A stretch of DNA of 64,000 bases from Fimbriimonadaceae bacterium (GCA_019454145.1 CP075366.1:289564-353563), one strand, 5' to 3'; shown: positions 1-9,845, counted from the first letter of the stretch. The notes: generated from the letters alone by a model not told the origin. Numbers and translations: made by a program.

Positions 1-1
1 G

Positions 2-1927
2 GGAAGCTTAGCCCCACTCGGGCAAACAAGTAAAGGTCTTTATTATCCTATCGATCCTGTTGGGCATATTATTAGAGAGAAAAATATAGATGATATAACT
101 TGGGTTCCTAACGACCTACTTTCATATACCGCACAGGTTAGAGACGAATACTATAAAGGGAAACATTCTAGCGAGAAAGAAGAGATTGATTTGAAGCCGC
201 TTCTATTTTTGCTCACTATACTTTCTAAATCTCTAGATTTAGTGGCAGTTTGCACTGAAACTAATGCTAAGAATTGTAATCAATGCTCCGATTTCAGAAA
301 GTTCGTAAATGAGCTCAAGTACAGTAATATTCTTTCTGTAAGTGGGGTTATTGAAAATTCAAATGCAAAGCTCCAGTTAAGCGGCGACAAAGGGGACATT
401 GACAAGTATATTTTTTGGTTGCAATCAATAATAGAAGGTTGCGTTTCGCATCATGCCGCAGCAGATGAAGAAAAAATATTAGTTATTGCGAATTGGATTG
501 ATAAGTTAAGATCACGAAACCGGCCTAAAGTGCAGGTTCTAATCAGGGATTTAATGTCGCATATACGTTCTGATTTTCAAGAAGCTGACCGTATTTCAGA
601 GCTTGAGATTCCGTACAGAATCATTGATTCTGTACAGAAGCGGAGAATTGGATTAGAAAGGGAGAGTGATCCAATATCAAAAAGACTGTTGCATCAAGGC
701 TACTTTGATAGCACTTGGTGGAGCTTTTTAGGAGAACGTGTGATTGAGTCAGCCGAATCTTCTTCAAGGGGTCGAATCTGTGAAGAAGAGATTATGATGG
801 AGATTGCTGAGGCATACCTTAAAAAGGGTGCTACTGGTATTTCTGATCGGAAGCTTGTCAGCGCAAAGTATGGCAGTTTTATTAGTTACAATCGAGCAGA
901 AATTGAAGGAATTCGAAATGTAGCTTCGATTATTCGAACATATCTTGAACGGTCTGGAACTGGTCAAGATAGCGCTAGACCCCTGAATCTGGCGGTTTTT
1001 GGGCCTCCAGGCGCAGGTAAAGGATATGCTGTCAATGCAGTTATCCGCTCGCTATCTCTGGAAAGCATTGCAAAAGAGAAGTTGACTTTTAACGTTTCGC
1101 AATTCAAAGATCCCTCTGAAATTTTCCAAGCTCTTCATACTGTGCGAGATGTGGCCATTAAGGGCAAAGTGCCGCTCGTTTTTTGGGACGAGTACGACAC
1201 TAGCTTCAACGGTGAAGCATTTGGCTGGCTACGTTATTTTATTGGTCCAATGTGGGACGGCGTTTTTCAGGAAGGTCAACTTACCCGTCCAATCGGGAGA
1301 GCAATTTTTGTCTTTGCTGGTAGTCGCTTTACAAGTCAGCTTTCTCTTGAAGCTGGGCTAATTCTTGATCGAGAAAACCTGCTTGAAATCTCAAACGATA
1401 TGCCGCAGGAACTTCGTTTATTCCATGATTTTAAAGCCGCGAAGGGGCTAGATTTTAAGAGTCGGCTACTAGGTTATCTCGACATAATGGATGTTAATCC
1501 AACTCTTAGTGTGCCCGAGGTTCTTGATTACGCGAAGTTAGTTCTAAATCGGCAGCAGACCTCAGATATTAAGCATGTAAATATGCGGTCGGACTATGGC
1601 TTAGGTCGCCACCTTGATCCAGGTTGGAGGGACTATTACTTGCTTCGCCGCGCTCTTCTCCTCAGATCAGAATTAGAGCGATCTGCTCCGACATTGTTCA
1701 GTAATGGTTCGAGAGGTACGTTAAACATAGAGCAAGCTGTACAGAATTCATTCCTCAGGGCACGACGATATCATCACGGAGCTCGTAGCTTATCTGCCAT
1801 AGTTCAGATGAGCAACCTGGAAGCATTACGAACGTACGAAATGTCTGCTTTGCCGGGAGGAGAGCAAATGCGACTTCACGTCGAGCCATCAGAATTCGAA
1901 AGCTCGTATGAGGATTTTGATAAATAA
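2..1927 (+). CDS. AAA-type ATPase of unknown role, 5'-truncated by the window edge
   Basis: The reading frame is open from base 2, with no stop before the first possible start (TTG at 191). The gene therefore almost certainly begins outside the window, and 641 residues are visible. A Walker A motif, GPPGAGKG, lies near visible residue 334, and a Walker B motif, LVFWDEYD, near residue 392. Together they indicate a P-loop AAA/STAND-like ATPase. The roughly 330 residues before the P-loop are hydrophilic and I do not recognise them. No membrane segment or signal peptide is evident. The gene is clearly richer in A+T than the hut genes that follow, which suggests horizontal acquisition. The role is unknown; a defence or stress ATPase is possible, but no partner gene is visible. 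Confidence 0.7.
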   Translation, partial: GSLAPLGQTSKGLYYPIDPVGHIIREKNIDDITWVPNDLLSYTAQVRDEYYKGKHSSEKEEIDLKPLLFLLTILSKSLDLVAVCTETNAKNCNQCSDFRKFVNELKYSNILSVSGVIENSNAKLQLSGDKGDIDKYIFWLQSIIEGCVSHHAAADEEKILVIANWIDKLRSRNRPKVQVLIRDLMSHIRSDFQEADRISELEIPYRIIDSVQKRRIGLERESDPISKRLLHQGYFDSTWWSFLGERVIESAESSSRGRICEEEIMMEIAEAYLKKGATGISDRKLVSAKYGSFISYNRAEIEGIRNVASIIRTYLERSGTGQDSARPLNLAVFGPPGAGKGYAVNAVIRSLSLESIAKEKLTFNVSQFKDPSEIFQALHTVRDVAIKGKVPLVFWDEYDTSFNGEAFGWLRYFIGPMWDGVFQEGQLTRPIGRAIFVFAGSRFTSQLSLEAGLILDRENLLEISNDMPQELRLFHDFKAAKGLDFKSRLLGYLDIMDVNPTLSVPEVLDYAKLVLNRQQTSDIKHVNMRSDYGLGRHLDPGWRDYYLLRRALLLRSELERSAPTLFSNGSRGTLNIEQAVQNSFLRARRYHHGARSLSAIVQMSNLEALRTYEMSALPGGEQMRLHVEPSEFESSYEDFDK

Positions 1928-2072
1928 CCCAAGGAATTAACATTAAGCACTTTTCTGCCTAATTTTTGAAGCGGTCTAATAGTGAGGCTTTCAAACTCAC
2001 TACCTATTCTTTGATTATCAAAGCTTGCGACTTTTGCGCGACTAGCCATTGTATTTTGGTACGATTCTGCTC

Positions 2073-3371
2073 ATGCGGTTTGCGTTTCTTGCCTTTGCGG
2101 CGGTTATGGGAGTGGGAGGAGTTAGTAGTGTTCAACATAACCTAACTCCGATTAAGAATATCGAGATCGGAAAGCTCGTCGGAAATGGATATTCGCCCTG
2201 CGAACCGAGCATAGCAATCAGTAAACGTGACCCGAATGTGATTGTTGCGGGCGCAGTTTTGGATTATGTGATGACCACGAGCGACGGCGGCAAAACCTGG
2301 GATCAAAGTAGGCTCAAGTCTTCAATGGGTGTGTTTGGCGATCCAGCGGTGTTCTCGGATGCCGAAGGTAATTTCTACTATCTGCACTTGGCGACAAATC
2401 GTGGCCCAAACGGACATCTGGATCGGATCGTTTGCCAAAAATCCACTGATGGTGGCAAGACGTGGTCAGATGGGGTAAGCATTGGTCACAATCCGCCAAA
2501 ACAGCAAGATAAACAGTGGGCGGCAACCCATCCGAGCAAGCCAATCGTCGCCGTTACCTGGACTCAGTTTGATAAATACGGAGTAAAGGATCCTGCCATG
2601 CGCTCGAACATCATGTTTAGCCTTTCTCAAGATGGGGGTGCAACTTTTACGCAGCAAATTGCGATTAATGAACTTTCTGGTGACTGCACCGATGACGATA
2701 CAACGACCGAGGGAGCGGTTCCAGTAATCGGAAAAGATGGAGCTATCTCGGTTGTTTGGGGGCTGAACGAAAAACTTTACTTTGATCGGTCTACCGACAA
2801 TGGCAGAACGTGGATGGCTACCGATCAAGTAATTGGGAACCAGTTCGGCGGTTGGAACATGGAAATTCCCGGAGTAGGTCGGTGCAACGGCATGCCAGTT
2901 CTGATGATTGACAACAGTTCGGGCAAATACGCGGGATCACTTTACGTTTTATTCGCCGATCAGCGCAACGGAGGAGATGACACGGACATTTTCTTGATCA
3001 AGAGCCGCGATAATGGCAAAACCTGGTCGCAACCGCTCCGAGTTAATAAAGATGGCGCCGGCAAACAACAGTTCTTTCCTTGGTTAGCGGTTGATCAAAC
3101 CACGGGTTACTTATACGCTGTTTATTACGACCGCCGCGCTCATTCTAATATGCAGACCGACGTTTACTTGGCTTATTCCAAAGATGGCGGGCAATCCTTT
3201 ACCGAGCGCAAGATCAGCGAATCCCCATTTGTGACTTCGGGCAAAGGGTTCTTTGGAGACTACAATAACATCTCTGCAAGTAATGGCGTGATCGCTCCAA
3301 TTTGGACGAGGGATGATAACGGAAAAACGTCAGTTTGGACAGCGGTAATTCGGCAATCAGATTTAAATTAA
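2073..3371 (+). CDS. Exported Asp-box (BNR/sialidase-fold) repeat protein
   Basis: About 432 residues from ATG 2073. An in-frame TTG at 2049 would add eight residues, but the ATG begins a good signal peptide (MRFAFLAFAAVMGV). Six Asp-box-like repeats are visible (DGGKTW twice, DGGATF, DNGRTW, DNGKTW, DGGQSF). This is the signature of six-bladed sialidase/BNR beta-propellers. Such folds occur in sialidases, other glycosidases and non-enzymatic surface proteins, so the substrate cannot be named. A TACGAT box lies 7 nt before the ATG, suggesting a leaderless message. The 3' end overlaps convergent hutI by 9 nt. Confidence 0.8.
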   Translation: MRFAFLAFAAVMGVGGVSSVQHNLTPIKNIEIGKLVGNGYSPCEPSIAISKRDPNVIVAGAVLDYVMTTSDGGKTWDQSRLKSSMGVFGDPAVFSDAEGNFYYLHLATNRGPNGHLDRIVCQKSTDGGKTWSDGVSIGHNPPKQQDKQWAATHPSKPIVAVTWTQFDKYGVKDPAMRSNIMFSLSQDGGATFTQQIAINELSGDCTDDDTTTEGAVPVIGKDGAISVVWGLNEKLYFDRSTDNGRTWMATDQVIGNQFGGWNMEIPGVGRCNGMPVLMIDNSSGKYAGSLYVLFADQRNGGDDTDIFLIKSRDNGKTWSQPLRVNKDGAGKQQFFPWLAVDQTTGYLYAVYYDRRAHSNMQTDVYLAYSKDGGQSFTERKISESPFVTSGKGFFGDYNNISASNGVIAPIWTRDDNGKTSVWTAVIRQSDLN

Positions 3372-4568
3372 CCGCCCATTTTTCCAGCTTTGCTTCAGCC
3401 GAGGGGCGGTGATTTTCGCGACTAAGTCACGAGGGTGATCTATCTTCCACAACGAGAGATCGGCTTGTTTGCCAACTTCCAGCGAACCGACTTTATCCTG
3501 AATTCCAAGAGCCTTTGCCGCATTGATTGTCACTCCGAGAAGAGATTCGACTGGCGTTAAGCCGAACAGAGTGGATGCCATATTCATAGCGAGGAGAAGG
3601 TTGGTGCTGGGCGACGTTCCTGGATTGCAATCGGTAGAAACCGCCATTGGTACGCTATGTTTTCTTAACTCCTCAATAGGAGGAAGCTGTGTTTCCCTCA
3701 AGAAGTAAAACGCAGTTGGAAGCAGACCAGCTACTGTTCCAGCGTTTGCCATCTTGGCGACAGATTCTTCAGATGTGAATTCAACGTGATCGGCTGAGAG
3801 TGCCATAAAGTCGGCGGCAAGACTGGCTCCTTCTAAGTTAGATAACTGGTCGGCATGAAGCCGAACAGGCAAGCCATAGCGTTGAGCGGCGGTGAACAGT
3901 TTTTTGGTTTGCTCTGGCGTGAATCCGACAGTTTCCGTAAACGCATCCACGTAATCGGCAAGGTTTTGTTCCGCTACGACCGGGAGGATTTCGTTGATGA
4001 TGTAATCAATGTAGTCATCTGCGCGACCAGTAAACTCGGGCGGGCAAGTATGGGCGGCAAGGAGTCCGACTTTCACATCCATTGTGTAGTCGCTACCAAG
4101 CCGTCGGGCAACTCGCATCATTTTGAGTTCGGATTCTAATGTCAGGCCGTATCCAGATTTGATGTCAATTGTGGTCACGCCCTGCGAAACAAAATCCATG
4201 AGGCGAGGGAAGCTGACTTGGAAAAGCTCGTCTTCCGTTGCCTCCCTGGTTGCCTGCACAGTAGAAAGAATTCCGCCACCCGCGTTGCAAATCTCTTGGT
4301 AAGTGGTGCCGCAAAGCCGGGCTTCATATTCATGTGCGCGGCACCCGGCGTAAACAAGGTGGGTGTGACAGTCAATCAATCCGGGCAGGAGCCAGGCACC
4401 CTCGGCATCGTATTCTTCGGCTGAAGGGATTGAAGGCAAGTCGGTTTCAGAGCCCACCCACGAAATCTTGCCATCGGTGACAACCAAAACTCCATCCAAG
4501 TTTTCGCCCAATCCGCCCCGAGTCATTGTGGCAATGTGGCAATTTCGGATGATAAGGTCGGGCGTCAC
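3363..4568 (-). CDS. hutI: Imidazolonepropionase
   Basis: This enzyme hydrolyses 4-imidazolone-5-propanoate to N-formimino-L-glutamate, the third step of histidine degradation. At 401 residues it has the usual family length. The amidohydrolase metal motif HTH is at residues 68-70, followed by LVYAG. Further conserved blocks are LHADQLSN, the ADHVEF segment and the STDCNPGTSP loop. The start is GTG at 4568. A TATCAT box lies 8 nt upstream, so the message looks leaderless. The gene is separated from hutG by two small genes on the other strand, so it needs its own promoter. Its last 9 nt overlap the convergent BNR gene. Confidence 0.96.
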   Translation of the reverse strand: MTPDLIIRNCHIATMTRGGLGENLDGVLVVTDGKISWVGSETDLPSIPSAEEYDAEGAWLLPGLIDCHTHLVYAGCRAHEYEARLCGTTYQEICNAGGGILSTVQATREATEDELFQVSFPRLMDFVSQGVTTIDIKSGYGLTLESELKMMRVARRLGSDYTMDVKVGLLAAHTCPPEFTGRADDYIDYIINEILPVVAEQNLADYVDAFTETVGFTPEQTKKLFTAAQRYGLPVRLHADQLSNLEGASLAADFMALSADHVEFTSEESVAKMANAGTVAGLLPTAFYFLRETQLPPIEELRKHSVPMAVSTDCNPGTSPSTNLLLAMNMASTLFGLTPVESLLGVTINAAKALGIQDKVGSLEVGKQADLSLWKIDHPRDLVAKITAPRLKQSWKNGRLI

Positions 4569-4620
4569 TGGAATAAATGATACTTTGTGAAGTGGAACGA
4601 ACGTATATGGTTAACCGTTT

Positions 4621-5070
4621 ATGAGATACGGAGCGAGAACATGGGGCAAAAAAATGTCTTTTGGGCTGGGGCAATATGTGCAGGGGTTATGGCGATCGGG
4701 ATTTGATCATTTTTTTGCTGTGGCAAAATTTTGGGAAGGTTTTGGTAAAGGGAAGCCAACTTCGCAACTCATATCCCGCCAGGAGTCACTTGATGTTTGC
4801 AGCGCTTACGTCGGCGACTTGTGCCAACAGCTTGATAATCACTTTCAAAAGGGCGAACTCATTGTGGAAGATGGAATGCTTGGTTCAAGCTGGCATATGA
4901 TTACCTACAAAATGGCTCCTGAGAAACGAAGTGAGATATTAAAGTCTTTTGAAAAGGGTGGCGCAACACTTGATTCAGATAACGCTCTTGTTTGTGTTAA
5001 GGATGGCGCGGCTTATGAAGCCAAGGTAATCGGTTCAAACGAAATCCTATTATCAATCTACTGGGATTAA
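4621..5070 (+). CDS. Small protein of unknown function, start uncertain
   Basis: Up to 149 residues with no recognisable domain. ATG 4621 and the in-frame ATG 4654 are both possible starts. A better ribosome-binding site (GGAG at 4630-4633) sits 7 nt before an out-of-frame ATG at 4641. That frame opens with a hydrophobic, membrane-helix-like stretch and stops after 21 codons. This raises the possibility of a single-base indel near 4700, with a membrane anchor then joined to the soluble body. The C-terminal part has ordinary codon use and is probably a real coding region. It lies with the next gene between hutG and hutI. Confidence 0.5.
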   Translation: MRYGARTWGKKMSFGLGQYVQGLWRSGFDHFFAVAKFWEGFGKGKPTSQLISRQESLDVCSAYVGDLCQQLDNHFQKGELIVEDGMLGSSWHMITYKMAPEKRSEILKSFEKGGATLDSDNALVCVKDGAAYEAKVIGSNEILLSIYWD

Positions 5071-5167
5071 CTTGCTGTCATACGGTAATCCGAATGGTCA
5101 GTGAATTTGTGCCATCTGAGAAGGTGCCTTGATTCGTTTGAGTCGCTTCTGTCGTAATCTTAATGTA

Positions 5168-5533
5168 ATGAGCGCAGAAATGAAGTTTAAATATGTATCC
5201 AAAAGTGCTCAATGGATTGGGGTGCTCCTTTTCCTTGTCGCTATTTACGGTTGTTGGGTAATTGCATTAGCGAGAAAATTAAGCGCAGAAGTCCGGTACG
5301 CCGCAGATATCTTTTTAGCCGACCCGCAAAACTCAGGATTAACTGTGATGTTTGAAGGAGAATTAGGATCGCCACCAAAGGAATTCGGTAGAAATTGCTC
5401 AAAGTCGAATGAAATTCAGCAAATTACTGGTGCGCCATACGAATTTACTGCGGTTTGCCCAAGTGGTGAGCAGTATTCAGTAGTTGTCGAAAGCTCTGAT
5501 TGGATTAAGGTTTACAAGTCTTCAAAGCATTAA
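5168..5533 (+). CDS. Small single-pass membrane protein, unknown function
   Basis: 121 residues from ATG 5168. A longer TTG-started form from 5129 is possible, but a TAATCT box ends 7 nt before 5168, a spacing seen for several leaderless starts in this window. A single membrane segment (WIGVLLFLVAIYGCWVIAL) lies near the N terminus, followed by a soluble domain of about 80 residues. That domain has two Cys residues and no recognised motif. It is not convincingly related to the preceding small gene by sequence. It converges on hutG with only 11 nt between stops. Confidence 0.6.
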   Translation: MSAEMKFKYVSKSAQWIGVLLFLVAIYGCWVIALARKLSAEVRYAADIFLADPQNSGLTVMFEGELGSPPKEFGRNCSKSNEIQQITGAPYEFTAVCPSGEQYSVVVESSDWIKVYKSSKH

Positions 5534-5544
5534 AAAGCTTCTTG

Positions 5545-6489
5545 TCAGCTCATCTGCACCGGCGCGGCTACTGTGTTCGCAATCACGTAGACCAACCTCG
5601 CGGCAAGCCGAGCAGTGCGATTATCAATATCGTGCGATGGATTAAGCTCGGCAACATCCGCAACCGCAAGTTTTCCGCTTGATGCGGCTAACCGAACCAA
5701 AGGCTCAATGACTTCGTAACAAACGCCACGGGTGGCAGGCGCACTGACGCCTGGCGCTTCGTGGCTCGGGAAGCAGTCCAGATCAATGGTCATGTAAAGA
5801 GTTTCGATGGTGGCAAACCAGTTGGTGAGCGTGGCGGCGGCTTCCATGGCATGATTTGCGGTCATGTGGTCATCTAACCGGAACTGAACATTGTTCTTCT
5901 GTGCGGTGCGGAACAAGGCTTGGGTGTTATTAGGCGCAGAAATTCCCATCGCGAAATAACTTGTATCGAGCGGAGAGTGCTCAAGCGCATCCAGGAAGCC
6001 GGTGCCGGAAGTTCGGAACTTATCGCGGCGCAGATCAAAGTGAGCATCAAAATTGAGGATTCCGATTTTGGCTTTGGGTTTAGCTTGCCGCAAGGCTAGG
6101 TAGCTGGCGAATGCGATCTCATGCCCACCGCCCATACCGATGAGAATCTGATCCCGGCTGACGACGTGAGCACCCATAACTGCGTATTCGGCTTGCGCCG
6201 ATTCTAGGTTTTTATCGTGGCAAGCCACATCACCCAAGTCATGTAATTGGATCGGTTGATGCACCGCGAGGTTGGCAAGCGCGGCTCGGATGTGCGGCGG
6301 CCCGTTTTTTGCTCCGATCCGGCCCTGGTTTCGGAAAACTCCCTCATCACAAGCGAACCCGAGCAGATTAACCGATTTTTCCTGCCGTGATGGCCCGAGT
6401 TGGATGATGTGATGGATACGGTTGCCATCGATGCCGTCGAGCGGGTCGGTACGCCCCTTCCAAGATTGCGGCGTGGGTTCTACGATCAT
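5545..6489 (-). CDS. hutG: Formimidoylglutamase (arginase/agmatinase family)
   Basis: This enzyme hydrolyses N-formimino-L-glutamate to glutamate and formamide, the last step of the hut pathway. At 314 residues it has the ureohydrolase family length. The dinuclear manganese-binding motifs are present in order: GGGHE (residues 120-124), DAHFD (148-152) and DLD (236-238). Arginase and agmatinase share these motifs. The assignment to formimidoylglutamase rests on its position beside hutH, hutU and hutI. A TATCAT box lies 6 nt before the ATG, so it appears to have its own leaderless promoter. The gap to hutH holds a palindromic repeat. Confidence 0.88.
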   Translation of the reverse strand: MIVEPTPQSWKGRTDPLDGIDGNRIHHIIQLGPSRQEKSVNLLGFACDEGVFRNQGRIGAKNGPPHIRAALANLAVHQPIQLHDLGDVACHDKNLESAQAEYAVMGAHVVSRDQILIGMGGGHEIAFASYLALRQAKPKAKIGILNFDAHFDLRRDKFRTSGTGFLDALEHSPLDTSYFAMGISAPNNTQALFRTAQKNNVQFRLDDHMTANHAMEAAATLTNWFATIETLYMTIDLDCFPSHEAPGVSAPATRGVCYEVIEPLVRLAASSGKLAVADVAELNPSHDIDNRTARLAARLVYVIANTVAAPVQMS

Positions 6490-6547
6490 AGATTTATGAT
6501 ACTGGGTGATGTGAGAATTCAGAGATTACTTTGCTTCTAATCCTTAC

Positions 6548-6585
6548 AACCCCACCCAACCCTCCCCAGACTTGGGGAGGGAATT
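6548..6585. repeat. GC-rich palindromic repeat, copy 1
   Basis: The core CCTCCCCA-GACT-TGGGGAGG spans 6561-6580 and is preceded by CAACCCCACCC. It lies in the 137-nt gap between hutH and hutG. It belongs to the same repeat family as the copies near 34.6 kb and 61.8-62.3 kb. As RNA it forms an 8-bp hairpin that could attenuate or stabilise the hut message. Confidence 0.75.
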
Positions 6586-6626
6586 GGATAACGCAGACAA
6601 CCAAAAATAGGTTCGCCTAGCGGCTA

Positions 6627-8153
6627 TTAGTGCTGGCTTGGCAATAAACGCGAAGCAGAACTCGTCAAGCGATCATCTTTAATGAGTTCGGAGATTGCCG
6701 AAATATCCGGTGCAAAATAGCGGTCTTCGTTGTACGCCGAGACAGACTCACGGATCAAAGAATGAAGATTCTCGATTGAATCACTAGACTTTAAGGGGCG
6801 GTGGAATTCTATGCCTTGTGCGGCGGCAAGGAGTTCGATCGCGATGACTTGGCGGACGTTTTCCGCGATCGTGTTCAGCTTTCGAGCGGCAAAGGTCGCC
6901 ATGCTCACATGGTCTTCTTGGTTTGCGCTGGTTGGCAGAGAATCCACACTTGCAGGGTGGGCAAGGGTTTTGTTTTCACTGACTAAAGCGGCGGCGGTTA
7001 CATGAGCGATCATGAATCCGCTGTTTAATCCGGGGTTGGGAGTGAGGAAGGCGGGCAGTCCGCTGAGAGTGCTGTCGATCAGCAGAGCGATACGGCGCTC
7101 GCTAAGGCCGCCAATTTCTGCGCAAGCGTTGGCCAGCGCATCAGCCGCAAGGGCAACTGGTTCGGCGTGGAAGTTTCCACCACTTAGTACATCGCCAGAT
7201 TCAGGAAAAACGAGCGGGTTATCCGTGACGCCATTTGCTTCGATAAGAAGAATGCGGGCTTGGGCATTGATTTGTTGAAGAATCGCCCCCATGACCTGAG
7301 GTTGGCAACGCAGAGAATAAGGGTCTTGAACTTTGTCGTCGCCTTCTAAATGACTGGCGCGAATTGCCGAGCCTTTGAGTAGGTCACGATAAGTTTTGGC
7401 GACTTCGATTTGTTCCTGGTGACCGCGAACCTCGTGAATTCTAGGATCAAACGGGGCATCGGAACCCTTGGCGGCATCTACCGACATGGCTCCTGCGAGG
7501 ACTGCGGCGGCGAACACTTGCTCGGTTTTGAAAAGCCCTTGCAAAGCAATCGCGGTGCTGACTTGAGTACCGTTGAGAAATGCAAGTCCCTCTTTAGCGT
7601 GGAGTTCAAGCGGCTTGATATTCGCTTGTTTGAGAGCATCTGCGGCCGGCATCAGAGAGCCCTTGTAATAAGCTTCGCCTTCACCCATCAGCGCAAGCGT
7701 GTAATGGGCGAGTGGGGCGAGGTCGCCCGACGCTCCAACTGATCCTTGTGCTGGGATTGCTGGGAGCAAATCAGCGTTATAGCAATCAATCGCGGTTTGG
7801 AGAGACTCAGGCTGAATTCCCGAAAACCCTTGCGCGAGAGAAGCAATTTTCAGGAGAGCGATAAGACGCGTTGTGGGGGCATCTAAGAAGTCGCCTACGC
7901 CAACGGCATGGCTCCGCACAAGGTTGACCTGCAACTGGGCAAGCTGATCATCAAGAATATGAACCTTGGCGAGTTTGCCGAATCCAGTATTGATGCCGTA
8001 AGCTGGTTCACCTTTGGCAACAATCTTTGCGACCGTTTCCGCACCCGCCTTTACTTTGCCCCACGATTCTTTGCTAAGTTGTATTTGCGCGTGCGATTCA
8101 CTCATCTCTCGTATTTGAGTGAGAGTGAGTTTGCCTGGCTCTAGATTGAACAC
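6627..8153 (-). CDS. hutH: Histidine ammonia-lyase
   Basis: This enzyme deaminates L-histidine to trans-urocanate, the first step of histidine degradation. It has 508 residues, the usual length. The MIO cofactor precursor Ala-Ser-Gly is at residues 141-143 within GSVGASGDLAPLAH. The catalytic tyrosine region YGINTGFG is at 52-59. The start is a GTG directly abutting the hutU stop codon (no spacer), so translation is probably coupled to hutU. It is the second gene of a hutU-hutH unit and lies upstream of hutG. Confidence 0.97.
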   Translation of the reverse strand: MFNLEPGKLTLTQIREMSESHAQIQLSKESWGKVKAGAETVAKIVAKGEPAYGINTGFGKLAKVHILDDQLAQLQVNLVRSHAVGVGDFLDAPTTRLIALLKIASLAQGFSGIQPESLQTAIDCYNADLLPAIPAQGSVGASGDLAPLAHYTLALMGEGEAYYKGSLMPAADALKQANIKPLELHAKEGLAFLNGTQVSTAIALQGLFKTEQVFAAAVLAGAMSVDAAKGSDAPFDPRIHEVRGHQEQIEVAKTYRDLLKGSAIRASHLEGDDKVQDPYSLRCQPQVMGAILQQINAQARILLIEANGVTDNPLVFPESGDVLSGGNFHAEPVALAADALANACAEIGGLSERRIALLIDSTLSGLPAFLTPNPGLNSGFMIAHVTAAALVSENKTLAHPASVDSLPTSANQEDHVSMATFAARKLNTIAENVRQVIAIELLAAAQGIEFHRPLKSSDSIENLHSLIRESVSAYNEDRYFAPDISAISELIKDDRLTSSASRLLPSQH

Positions 8154-9833
8154 TTATTGATGCCCCATGGGAATGTTCAATCCTTGAGCAACGGCGGTTT
8201 CTTGAGCGATATCGTATCCCGCGTCAGCGTGGCGAATAACCCCAAGCGCAGGGTCATTGAACAGCACCCGCGCAAGACGCTCATCGGCTTCTGCCGAGCC
8301 ATCGGCAACGATCACCACTCCAGAGTGTTGCGAATAACCCATGCCGACCCCGCCTCCATGGTGAAGGCTCACCCAAGTCGCTCCACCCGCAACGGCGGAC
8401 ATCGCATTGAGCAGCGGCCAGTCGCTGACCGCGTCGCTTCCGTCTTTCATAGATTCCGTTTCACGGTTGGGGCTGGCTACCGAGCCAGTGTCCAAATGGT
8501 CGCGCCCGATGACGATTGGCGCGGACAGCTCGCCGTTCCGAACCATCTCGTTGAACGCCAGAGCGGCTTTATGCCGATCTCCAAGCCCAAGCCAGCAAAT
8601 CCGAGCGGGAAGTCCTTGGAAGGCGATTCTTTCTTTGGCCAAGGTCAGCCAGCGATGCAGAGGTTTGTTATCCGGGAACAGTTCTTTGATTTTCGCGTCG
8701 GTTTTGTAGATGTCTTCCGCATCACCGCTAAGGGCGACCCATCGGAACGGACCCTTGCCTTCGCAAAAGAGAGGCCGAATGCAAGCGGGAACAAACCCAG
8801 GGAAATCAAACGCGTTTGAAACGCCTTCATCCAACGCGACTTGGCGGATGTTATTACCGTAATCAATGGTTGGGATTCCCATCTCGTGAAAATCGAGCAT
8901 TGCCTGAACGTGGGTTGCGCATGATGCCGCCGCCGCTTGAGTGAGTTCCTTTTGATCGGCGGAAGAACCTTTGCGTTTTGATTCCCATTGATCGAGAGTC
9001 CAACCGGCGGGAAGATAGCCGTTCACCAAGTCATGCGCGGATGTTTGATCGGTGACGGCATGAGGGCGTGGCCCACCGGATTTTGCGATCTTCACAAATT
9101 CGGGCATGAGTTCCGCCGCATTTCCGAGAAGTCCAATGCTGATCGGTTCAGTGGCATTTTCAAGCAAGTTAAAAACTTCTTCAATCGTCGTGGCTTTGTG
9201 GTCAACGTACTTGGTGCGGAGCCGGAAATCAATTCGGGATTCTTGGCATTCGATGACAACACAATGCGCTCCGGCAAGAACCGCAGCGAGTGGTTGAGCC
9301 CCACCCATGCCCCCTAGGCCAGCGGTGAGAATCCATTTATTCGTCCAATCGCCGTTGTAATGTTGGCGACCGAGTTCGACAAAGGTTTCGTGCGTGCCTT
9401 GAACAATGCCTTGGCTGCCGATGTAAATCCACGAACCAGCCGTCATTTGCCCGTACATCATCAAACCTTTTCGGTCGAGTTCGTGAAAGTGCTCCCAGGT
9501 CGCCCATTTCGGAACGAGGTTTGAGTTCGCGATCAAAACTCTAGGCGCATCGGTTTGGGTTCGGAACACAGCCACCGGCTTGCCCGATTGAACCAGTAGA
9601 GTTTGGTTCGGCTCCAGATTTTCCAGAGCCTTGAGAATCGCTTCAAAAGCGGGCCAATTACGAGCCGCTTTGCCGATTCCGCCGTATACGACGAGGTCTT
9701 CTGGACGCTCTGCGACCTCTGGGTCGAGATTGTTCTGAATCATGCGGTAAGCAGCTTCTATCAGCCAATTCTTACAGGTCAGAGTGTTGCCTCGTGGGGC
9801 GCGAATGGTTCGCGAGCCGAGGGTTGTGTTCAT
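8154..9833 (-). CDS. hutU: Urocanate hydratase (urocanase)
   Basis: This enzyme converts urocanate to imidazolonepropionate with tightly bound NAD+. At 559 residues it has the usual family length. The glycine-rich NAD site GLGGMGG is at residues 172-178, and family blocks such as YGNNIRQVA and [15 protein letters not shown] are intact. It is the first gene of the hutUH operon. A TAAACT box at 9840-9845 lies 6 nt before the ATG, so the operon message is probably leaderless. No operator palindrome for a hut repressor is obvious in the 180-nt upstream gap. Confidence 0.97.
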   Translation of the reverse strand: MNTTLGSRTIRAPRGNTLTCKNWLIEAAYRMIQNNLDPEVAERPEDLVVYGGIGKAARNWPAFEAILKALENLEPNQTLLVQSGKPVAVFRTQTDAPRVLIANSNLVPKWATWEHFHELDRKGLMMYGQMTAGSWIYIGSQGIVQGTHETFVELGRQHYNGDWTNKWILTAGLGGMGGAQPLAAVLAGAHCVVIECQESRIDFRLRTKYVDHKATTIEEVFNLLENATEPISIGLLGNAAELMPEFVKIAKSGGPRPHAVTDQTSAHDLVNGYLPAGWTLDQWESKRKGSSADQKELTQAAAASCATHVQAMLDFHEMGIPTIDYGNNIRQVALDEGVSNAFDFPGFVPACIRPLFCEGKGPFRWVALSGDAEDIYKTDAKIKELFPDNKPLHRWLTLAKERIAFQGLPARICWLGLGDRHKAALAFNEMVRNGELSAPIVIGRDHLDTGSVASPNRETESMKDGSDAVSDWPLLNAMSAVAGGATWVSLHHGGGVGMGYSQHSGVVIVADGSAEADERLARVLFNDPALGVIRHADAGYDIAQETAVAQGLNIPMGHQ

Positions 9834-9839
9834 GCCGGC

Positions 9840-9845
9840 AGTTTA
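9840..9845 (-). promoter_or_regulatory. -10 box of the leaderless hutU promoter
   Basis: TAAACT read on the minus strand, with 6 nt to the hutU ATG. The same AAAGTAAACT-N6-ATG arrangement occurs before the PII gene (61769-61774), and TAAACT-N6-ATG occurs before the DinB gene (15806-15811). Confidence 0.55.

Noticed and set aside
8157-8819. 220-residue frame antisense to hutU
   Set aside because: It is a shadow of the strongly biased hutU codons.
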